DNA of 14,388 nucleotides. It comes from Nitrospirae bacterium RIFCSPLOW2_12_42_9 (lineage in GTDB: Bacteria; Nitrospirota; 9FT-COMBO-42-15; HDB-SIOI813). A program made the translations under genes and the position numbers. Shown piece after piece: positions 8,274 through 12,574 of the stretch. The notes below the pieces were generated by a model. The model was not told the DNA's origin. It ran no database searches and saw only the letters and a program-made list of their open reading frames with translations. Positions within the stretch are counted from its first letter, which is position 1, and every line of letters begins with the position of its first letter. Where the stretch lies: NCBI GenBank assembly GCA_001805205.1, contig MHER01000140.1, positions 1 through 14,388 of the forward strand, read 5' to 3'.

Positions 8274-8484
8274 TGCTGAAAACTTATGTAGCAAAAAAAA
8301 TATTAACATCTCTCCAAAAACATCTTGAAGAAGAGCTTGATGCTGTAATACTTTATGGTTCTTACGCAGAGGACAGGAAAACATCATATTCTGGTCATCA
8401 TAAACAGAGATTTTACCAACTGGAGAGAAAAAAGAAAGGTTGAGGTTTCCTTGCGAAGGGAAACTCTGTCAATCGGGCGGTAGC
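8274..8484 (+). pseudogene. Decayed MNT-type nucleotidyltransferase (frameshifted, catalytic site lost)
   Basis: From the ATG at 8274 the frame reads MLKTYVAKKILTSLQKHL, then LDAVILYGSYAEDRKTS, which is the start of an MNT-fold minimal nucleotidyltransferase including its Gly-Ser motif. The expected DID catalytic triplet is absent and the frame runs out at a TGA near 8442. The family-like continuation LVIINRDFTNWREKRKVEVS then LRRETLSIGR appears in another frame from about 8391 to a TAG near 8484. Lining up the DNA with an intact Thr-Ser-Asp-Ile-Asp-Leu-Val coding sequence suggests about 5 nt are missing exactly at the two aspartates. The gene is therefore frameshifted and inactivated at its catalytic site. 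Such MNT proteins normally act with a HEPN partner as a toxin-antitoxin pair; no HEPN gene remains here. The reading frames are seen directly; the deletion model is inference. Confidence 0.7.
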
Positions 8485-8520
8485 CATATGACAGAATACC
8501 ACGCCCAACAATCTATTGAA

Positions 8521-8630
8521 AAACTCCTTTTTCTCCCTTGAGGGTGAGACATGATCCCCAATTCACTATACCATAGTGGGAGAAGGTTAGAGCTTGTCCT
8601 GAGGTTGTTTCGGGGGTGAGGGGTCATTAT
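8521..8630. repeat. Degenerate REP-like intergenic element
   Basis: The segment carries remnants of the common intergenic pattern CTCCCTTGAGGG ... GGGAGAAGGTTAG ... GGTGAGGGG. TTCTCCC at 8531-8537 is the reverse complement of GGGAGAA at 8578-8584. Inside lies a perfect 6-bp hairpin, CACTAT (8564-8569) and ATAGTG (8573-8578), with a 3-nt loop. The rest, to the gene start at 8695, is AT-rich and shows no other feature apart from a Shine-Dalgarno. Only one copy is in the window, so repeat status rests on resemblance to known REP-like sequences. Confidence 0.4.
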
Positions 8631-8694
8631 TCTGAATTCTCATTAAACTGTTTGAACTATTTTGAACACCTGATTTTTTAAAAGGAGATTAATG

Positions 8695-9609
8695 ATGGAT
8701 TATCAAAGCCTAACTGATGACAAATTATTATCCCTCCTCTTCACCCAAGACGACCGTCTTCCCCGTGCCGCTGTTGATGAGTTCGTAAGGCGGGGGGAGA
8801 GGATGATAAAACCCCTTTCTGAAATTGTGTCAGAGCAGTATAAGTGGACAAAGGGCCTTCCAGAGTGGTGGGCAGTAATTCATGCTGTGTATATCCTTGG
8901 TGCAATTGGATGGAAAGATGTTATTTTGCCGCTTCTCAGGGGAATGAGATGGGCGGTTGCTTATGACTGTGACTGGGTAACTGAGGAATTGCCATCCATA
9001 TTTGGGAAGATAGGGATTGTGGCAATAGATGATTTAAAGCTAATAGCAAAGGACAAGACGTCAGATTGGTTCACAAGGTCAATGCCCATAGAAGGTTTGG
9101 CGGCTATCACAATCAATCATCCTGATATTGAAAAAGATATATTTTTATTTATTAGCTCTATATTAAAAGACATTAGTGAAGACAGGGCTGTGAGACAGAT
9201 CGCAGGTAGTGTTTTAATTGATTTTATGAGGGTTGAATATAGGGAAGATTTGCTTGCCTTTGGCAGGGAAGAAAAATGTCTTAAAGATGAGGATTTTGAT
9301 TACCTTCACTTTTTTTCTGATGATGATGTTGAGGAATGGTTTTCAGAAGGGGAAAATGATTTAAAGTTTTACACAAAGGATTGGCTGTATTTTTATAATG
9401 AAGATGAAATAAGAAAAAGGCAGGAACGTTGGAAAGAAGAAGAAGAGAAAGATGAAGCTGAAACGGAAGATGAAATATTAGAAGATGATATTGATGATCC
9501 TGAACCCTTTATAAGGGAGAGTGCAAAGATCGGACGCAATGCCCCTTGTCCGTGTGGCAGCGGGAAGAAATATAAAAAGTGTTGTATTGATAAAATGACA
9601 TGGAATTAA
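8695..9609 (+). CDS. DUF1186-like helical-repeat protein with C-terminal SEC-C zinc motif
   Basis: About 304 residues. The N-terminal 190 or so residues are alpha-helical and HEAT-like ([20 protein letters not shown], then [34 protein letters not shown], and helices about every 35 residues), in the style of DUF1186. A strongly acidic Glu/Asp-rich linker (about 240-270) follows. The end is a canonical SEC-C module, [19 protein letters not shown], with four cysteines in CxC...CC spacing that binds zinc. In SecA this motif contacts SecB and ribosomes, but it occurs in many unrelated proteins, so no function follows. ATG codons occur at 8692 and 8695; the AGGAG at 8683-8687 is better spaced (7 nt) for 8695. 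The gene stands alone, 110 nt after a REP-like patch and 28 nt before the csp promoter. Domain architecture is well supported; role is unknown. Confidence 0.85.
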   Translation: MDYQSLTDDKLLSLLFTQDDRLPRAAVDEFVRRGERMIKPLSEIVSEQYKWTKGLPEWWAVIHAVYILGAIGWKDVILPLLRGMRWAVAYDCDWVTEELPSIFGKIGIVAIDDLKLIAKDKTSDWFTRSMPIEGLAAITINHPDIEKDIFLFISSILKDISEDRAVRQIAGSVLIDFMRVEYREDLLAFGREEKCLKDEDFDYLHFFSDDDVEEWFSEGENDLKFYTKDWLYFYNEDEIRKRQERWKEEEEKDEAETEDEILEDDIDDPEPFIRESAKIGRNAPCPCGSGKKYKKCCIDKMTWN

Positions 9610-9636
9610 TTATGGCTTTAATTTAATTTTTATTTC

Positions 9637-9666
9637 TTGACTTTTCTATAAAAGGCATGGTATAAA
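9637..9666 (+). promoter_or_regulatory. Promoter upstream of the cold-shock gene
   Basis: TTGACT (9637-9642) and TATAAA (9661-9666) are 18 nt apart, each 5/6 to consensus, beginning 28 nt after the SEC-C gene stop. The predicted transcription start near 9673 gives a leader of about 110 nt before the csp ATG, similar in style to other cold-shock mRNAs. The leader contains a terminator-like hairpin, annotated separately. Confidence 0.6.
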
Positions 9667-9697
9667 TAATCCATCGGAAGTTTTTGTTCCTGTTGAG

Positions 9698-9730
9698 GCC
9701 ACAAAGACTTTTTACTTTGTGGCTTTTTTT
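9698..9730 (+). terminator. Intrinsic terminator or attenuator inside the csp leader
   Basis: A perfect 9-bp stem, GCCACAAAG (9698-9706) with CTTTGTGGC (9715-9723), has an 8-nt loop and is followed directly by seven T residues (9724-9730). This is a textbook intrinsic terminator on the + strand. It lies about 25 nt downstream of the predicted csp start site and 52 nt upstream of the csp ATG. It could end transcripts of the SEC-C gene, attenuate csp, or define a short RNA of about 58 nt. Confidence 0.8.
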
Positions 9731-9782
9731 GTTTGGAGGAAAGTCGTTCCGAGAATTTATATTTTGGAAGGAGGTAGATGAG

Positions 9783-9983
9783 ATGTCAAAAGGAACAGTT
9801 AAATGGTTCAATGAATCCAAAGGTTTTGGCTTCATCGCTGTAGATGATGGTAGAGAAGTGTTTGTACACTACACTGATATCCAGGGCGATGGATTTAAAA
9901 CCCTTGTCGAGGGTGACGCAGTCAACTTTGATGTTGAAAAAGGACAAAAAGGCCTCAAGGCAGTCAATGTAACGAAGGCGTAA
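9783..9983 (+). CDS. Cold-shock domain protein (CspA family)
   Basis: A 66-residue single OB-fold protein that binds single-stranded RNA and DNA, acting as an RNA chaperone in the cytoplasm. It begins [20 protein letters not shown] with RNP1 (KGFGFI, 13-18) and RNP2 (VFVHY, 26-30); length and sequence are typical. An open frame extends upstream, but the ATG at 9783 is the start because a very strong GGAAGGAGGT Shine-Dalgarno lies at 9766-9775, 7 nt before it, and upstream residues do not resemble the family. A leader of about 110 nt with a terminator-like hairpin suggests post-initiation control. A second intrinsic terminator follows immediately, so it is monocistronic. Whether it is cold-induced cannot be told. 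Confidence 0.96.
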   Translation: MSKGTVKWFNESKGFGFIAVDDGREVFVHYTDIQGDGFKTLVEGDAVNFDVEKGQKGLKAVNVTKA

Positions 9984-10001
9984 TTGACCAACCAATCACT
10001 T

Positions 10002-10034
10002 AGCCTCCCTGTGAAAGAACATGGGGAGGCTTTT
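10002..10034 (+). terminator. Intrinsic terminator after csp
   Basis: The stem AGCCTCCC (10002-10009) pairs with GGGAGGCT (10024-10031), with a 14-nt loop, and is followed by TTTATTTTG. It starts 18 nt after the csp stop. On the - strand there is no T-run beyond the stem, so it probably does not serve the convergent toxin gene. Confidence 0.85.
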
Positions 10035-10054
10035 ATTTTGTTTCCATCCTTATT

Positions 10055-10723
10055 TTATCCCTGTTTAATCTCTTTAATAATCTCCTTTCTCCATGACTTG
10101 AAGAAGTCTTTAATCTCAGTCATTGAGCACGGCTTTATGAGGAGAAGTAAGTCAGGAGGGTCATCAGGGAAGTCATCAATCCTTTCAAGTGCAATCCCAA
10201 ACCAGTAAAGGTCAAAGGCGGGTTCTTTTATGGTGGTTTTCTCAAGAAGTTCTTTTTTACTGAAATTATCTTTTATAAGAAAATATATATCTATATAATC
10301 TTCCAGCTCTGTCCTTTCAAAGAGTGCAAGAATCTTATTTGTTGCAATATCAATAAAACTGTCTACTTTGATCCCATGGATTTCAGAGGTTTCAGTTGGT
10401 TGTTCAAACCGGGAAGGGGAGTCTTCAGAAAAGCTGACAATTACAGATTCTTCTTCAGAATCAACAGAGAACCCTGTAACAGTGCGCATTCCCCGTAATC
10501 TTAGAACCTTTAATTGCTTTTCTATCAGAGATGTCTCGAGTTTCTTAATGAATGGTATTATAATCTCTTCATTATTTGTATAGAACTCAAGATCATAACT
10601 TTTTCTATGTTTAAGAAAGCAGGAAGAAAGGGCTGTCCCGCCAGTGAGATAAAAGTTGTCTTTATCAGTGAATCCAGAAAAAAGATCAAGTATCTTAATC
10701 TGCAGGGGCGTTAATATCTGCAA
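10055..10723 (-). CDS. AbiEii/AbiGii-family (DUF1814) nucleotidyltransferase toxin, putative
   Basis: A 222-residue protein of the AbiEii superfamily. Characterised members are nucleotidyltransferases that act as bacteriostatic toxins in type IV-like systems or phage abortive infection, some by modifying tRNA 3' ends. Visible motifs are YLTGGTALS (25-33), HRKSYDLEF (39-47, with the second acidic residue Glu46 where Asp is more usual), a central Lys in DIATNKILALFER (Lys130) and the ELEDYIDIYFLI block (139-150). The start is a TTG at 10723, supported by a strong GGGAGG at 10730-10735 with 6-nt spacing. The nearby ATG is out of frame and stops at once. It overlaps the upstream partner gene by 29 nt, implying translational coupling. 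It is the second gene of a two-gene unit and converges on csp. The family is confident; toxicity is inferred. Confidence 0.87.
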   Translation of the reverse strand: MQILTPLQIKILDLFSGFTDKDNFYLTGGTALSSCFLKHRKSYDLEFYTNNEEIIIPFIKKLETSLIEKQLKVLRLRGMRTVTGFSVDSEEESVIVSFSEDSPSRFEQPTETSEIHGIKVDSFIDIATNKILALFERTELEDYIDIYFLIKDNFSKKELLEKTTIKEPAFDLYWFGIALERIDDFPDDPPDLLLLIKPCSMTEIKDFFKSWRKEIIKEIKQG

Positions 10724-10955
10724 GCCATTCCTCCCAGAATCTATTTATTTCCACTGGTAAAGAGTTCTTGATATAACTAAGAGAATAAATGAAATCTTCA
10801 TAGCTTATAGTTTTAAATAGGTTTTTTATATCAGAAGTCCTGCCCTTCAGGAGTGTCTGCTGGACAAACATATTAAGATGGTCCTGCTTTGAGAGGTCAA
10901 TCAGGGTCCCTTCCCTTAAGAATCCGAATAATCTTTTGTTAGCGAGAATCTTCAT
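10695..10955 (-). CDS. Small partner of the AbiEii-like toxin, putative antitoxin
   Basis: An 86-residue protein if started at the ATG at 10955. A longer frame exists to 11012, but its extra 19 residues are hydrophobic and tyrosine-rich, and the promoter -10 box lies inside that extension. The protein reads MKILANKRLFGFLREGTLID, then a helical core with LNMFVQQTLLKGRTSDIKNLF and a conserved-looking end INRFWEEWL. I see no winged-helix domain of the classical AbiEi antitoxin. The pattern (VQQ..L.RG...DI..L......I......F.) recalls the small DUF6922-like proteins often found beside DUF1814 genes; this is from memory. Its stop lies 29 nt inside the toxin gene, so the two are coupled. A strong promoter ends 9 nt before the ATG without a clear Shine-Dalgarno. 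Antitoxin role is inferred from position. Confidence 0.65.
   Translation of the reverse strand: MKILANKRLFGFLREGTLIDLSKQDHLNMFVQQTLLKGRTSDIKNLFKTISYEDFIYSLSYIKNSLPVEINRFWEEWLADINAPAD
10730..10735 (-). promoter_or_regulatory. Shine-Dalgarno that fixes the TTG start of the toxin
   Basis: GGGAGG on the - strand lies 6 nt before the TTG at 10723 and inside the partner gene. It is the best ribosome-binding site near the gene and no in-frame ATG is suitably placed. A strong site paired with a weak start codon, embedded in the upstream gene, would tie toxin synthesis to translation of the partner. Confidence 0.65.
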
Positions 10956-10964
10956 TAGATATAT

Positions 10965-10994
10965 ATTATATGTTATAGTAAGACAATTTATCAA
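10965..10994 (-). promoter_or_regulatory. Promoter of the putative toxin-antitoxin operon
   Basis: On the - strand TTGATA (10994-10989) and a perfect TATAAT (10970-10965) are 18 nt apart. The -10 ends 9 nt before the ATG at 10955, predicting a leader of about 3 nt. No inverted repeat clearly overlaps it, although a 14-bp tandem repeat lies just upstream. Confidence 0.6.
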
Positions 10995-11000
10995 TACATA

Positions 11001-11035
11001 AGGATTATACAAAGAGGATTATACAAAGGATTATA
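11001..11035. repeat. Tandem 14-bp direct repeat between the divergent TA operon and suhB
   Basis: AGGATTATACAAAG occurs twice without mismatch (11001-11014, 11015-11028), and AGGATTATA starts again at 11027. The array occupies nearly the whole gap between the toxin-antitoxin promoter (-) and the suhB ATG (+). The last AAAGGA at 11025-11030 could serve as the suhB ribosome-binding site (8-nt spacing). The array may be simple slippage or direct-repeat operator sites. Confidence 0.75.
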
Positions 11036-11038
11036 TTT

Positions 11039-11824
11039 ATGTACACTGAGTATTTAAAGACAGCGGAGGAGGCTGCGAGGATTGGCGGAGGAATTTTGAT
11101 AAAATATCTTGGCAAACCTGTAGATGTGAAGTATAAAGGAGATGTAGACCTGGTAACTATAGCTGACCGTCTGTCAGAGGAGGAAATAGTCTCTTTAATC
11201 AGTGCCCTATACCCTGAGCACCGGATAATTGGAGAGGAGGGGACTGAAAAGAACACCAATTCTAAATACCGGTGGATAATAGACCCGCTCGACGGGACAA
11301 CAAATTACGCGCATGCATTTCCATGCTTTGCAGTCTCAATCGGGCTGGAGGTGTCAGGTAAGATAGTTGCGGGTGTTGTATATGACCCTGTCAGGGATGA
11401 GTGTTTTACCGGTGAGGATGGTGGTGGTGCATATCTGAATGGTAAATCTATACATGTATCCGATATAGACATCCTTGATAAGGCATTGCTTGCTACAGGA
11501 TTTCCGTATGACAGGAGGGAAAATGCTGATGAGTATCTTCATGATTTTAAAAACTTTTTACAAAAGGCCCAGGAGTTAAGGAGGCCAGGGGCAGCATCCA
11601 TAGACCTTTGCTATGTTGCATCCGGCCGGCTTGATGGGTTCTGGGAGTGCAAACTCCATCCATGGGATGTTGCTGCTGCATCTGTAATTGTTAAGGAAGC
11701 CGGTGGAAGGATGAGTGATTTTAAAGGTAAAGAATACAGCATATATGGCGAAGAGACCCTTGCAAGCAATAGCAGGATACATGAAGAGATGATTGAGGTG
11801 CTTAAAGAAAGATCGGGCGGCTGA
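11039..11824 (+). CDS. suhB: Inositol monophosphatase family protein (SuhB-like)
   Basis: A 261-residue Mg2+-dependent, Li+-sensitive-type phosphatase of the inositol monophosphatase superfamily, acting on inositol-1-phosphate or related sugar phosphates. All metal-site motifs are visible: GEEGTE (65-70, Glu66/Glu67), WIIDPLDGTTNY (79-90, Asp82 and Asp85) and HPWDVAAASVIVKEAGG (207-223, Asp210). Length is normal. In E. coli SuhB also binds the rRNA antitermination complex; nothing here shows that role, and fructose-1,6-bisphosphatase or 3'-phosphoadenosine phosphatase activity is possible. The start at 11039 is preceded by AAAGGA at 11025-11030, inside the 14-bp repeat. It is divergent from the toxin-antitoxin unit and convergent with pyrE, 28 nt away, with no clear hairpin terminator between them. 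Confidence 0.94.
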   Translation: MYTEYLKTAEEAARIGGGILIKYLGKPVDVKYKGDVDLVTIADRLSEEEIVSLISALYPEHRIIGEEGTEKNTNSKYRWIIDPLDGTTNYAHAFPCFAVSIGLEVSGKIVAGVVYDPVRDECFTGEDGGGAYLNGKSIHVSDIDILDKALLATGFPYDRRENADEYLHDFKNFLQKAQELRRPGAASIDLCYVASGRLDGFWECKLHPWDVAAASVIVKEAGGRMSDFKGKEYSIYGEETLASNSRIHEEMIEVLKERSGG

Positions 11825-11852
11825 AAAACAGTGCTGGATTAAGCTTACGAGG

Positions 11853-12479
11853 TTATCTTGATAAAGCCCCTTGTTTATCAATTCCTTTAGTTCTTCTGTA
11901 GTATTCATCTAATAAATCCTGTTTTGTCATAATTGCTTCGAGATCAACGTTTTGATCGAGAATGTTTTCTTTACCACCTTCTTGCCTATCTACAAGCACA
12001 ATAACTTTTATAATGTTTAGCCCAAATTCCCTTGCTCTTTGTATGGCTTTAATTGTCGACCCTCCGGTTGTGATGACATCATCCACAATAATTACATTGT
12101 CACCTTGTCTGACATCGCCTTCTATTTCTTGTTTAAGTCCATGCCCTTTTGGTTCCTTTCTTACTATAAATGCATTAATGGGGTGATTTTTGCTATAACT
12201 TATTTGAGATACAGCAAGTGCAATGGGATCAGCGCCAAGTGTAAGCCCACCTATCGCATCAACATTAAGATGTGATATTCTGTCAAAAAATATAGTGCCT
12301 ATAAGATAGGATCCCTTAGCCGTTAAAGTAGTTTTTTTACAATCTATATACGTATTACTTTTAGTGCCGGATGCAAGTTTAAAAATAGGTTCAGGAGCTA
12401 CTTGCAGAGATTTTGACACAAGGATATTTATTAATTCTTTAAGCATTTGCTTCATGGAAGGATTTTTCGTTAAAATCAT
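11853..12479 (-). CDS. pyrE: Orotate phosphoribosyltransferase
   Basis: Converts orotate and PRPP to orotidine 5'-phosphate in de novo UMP synthesis. The 208 residues have the OPRT N-terminal region (FKLASGTKSNTYIDCKK, 33-49), the GGLTLGADPIA segment (78-88), the flexible catalytic loop RKEPKGHGLKQEIEG (107-121) and the PRPP-binding motif NVIIVDDVITTGGST (128-142). The ATG at 12479 is used; an in-frame ATG at 12455 is possible. Neither has a good Shine-Dalgarno, and a TAGAAT hexamer ends 6 nt before 12479. The C-terminal part is more divergent than the core. No other pyrimidine gene is adjacent. It follows polA on the same strand after a 95-nt gap and may be separately transcribed. Confidence 0.94.
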   Translation of the reverse strand: MILTKNPSMKQMLKELINILVSKSLQVAPEPIFKLASGTKSNTYIDCKKTTLTAKGSYLIGTIFFDRISHLNVDAIGGLTLGADPIALAVSQISYSKNHPINAFIVRKEPKGHGLKQEIEGDVRQGDNVIIVDDVITTGGSTIKAIQRAREFGLNIIKVIVLVDRQEGGKENILDQNVDLEAIMTKQDLLDEYYRRTKGIDKQGALSR

Positions 12480-12485
12480 ATTGAA

Positions 12486-12491
12486 ATTCTA
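12486..12491 (-). promoter_or_regulatory. Possible -10 box of pyrE
   Basis: TAGAAT (12491-12486 on the - strand, 5/6 to consensus) ends 6 nt before the pyrE ATG, the same spacing as at tmk and the DUF4143 gene. No convincing -35 box is seen 16-18 nt upstream, so this is a weak call. The 95-nt gap between polA and pyrE shows no terminator. Confidence 0.3.
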
Positions 12492-12574
12492 ATAGAGTTT
12501 ACGCAATTACTATACCATAGAATGCAACTAAAATGTGAATGAAACTCCATTACCAGATATCCAATCACCTTTCC

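Noticed and set aside
8097..8387. A 96-codon open frame on the - strand
   Set aside because: It is antisense to the MNT pseudogene fragments, has no recognisable domain or ribosome-binding site, and its residues look like a reverse-strand shadow.
8087..8690. CRISPR array, tRNA or insertion-sequence ends in the largest gene-free stretch
   Set aside because: No regularly spaced repeats, cloverleaf or matched terminal repeats with target duplications could be seen.
9684..9782. N-terminal extension of the cold-shock protein by 33 codons
   Set aside because: The extension runs through the terminator hairpin; the strong Shine-Dalgarno and family length fix the start at 9783.
10003..10040. Bidirectional terminator serving both csp and the toxin gene
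   Set aside because: Only the + strand side has a T-run after the stem.
9984..10208. A 74-codon open frame on the + strand after csp
   Set aside because: It spans the csp terminator and the antisense of the AbiEii-like gene, with no family resemblance.
10956..11012. 19-codon N-terminal extension of the small TA partner
   Set aside because: The promoter -10 and much of the spacer to the -35 lie within it, and its composition is unlike the rest of the protein.
8565..12520. A 12-base match, ACTATACCATAG, at 8565-8576 and 12509-12520
   Set aside because: Short AT-rich 12-mers are expected to recur by chance in 14 kb, and the flanks do not match.
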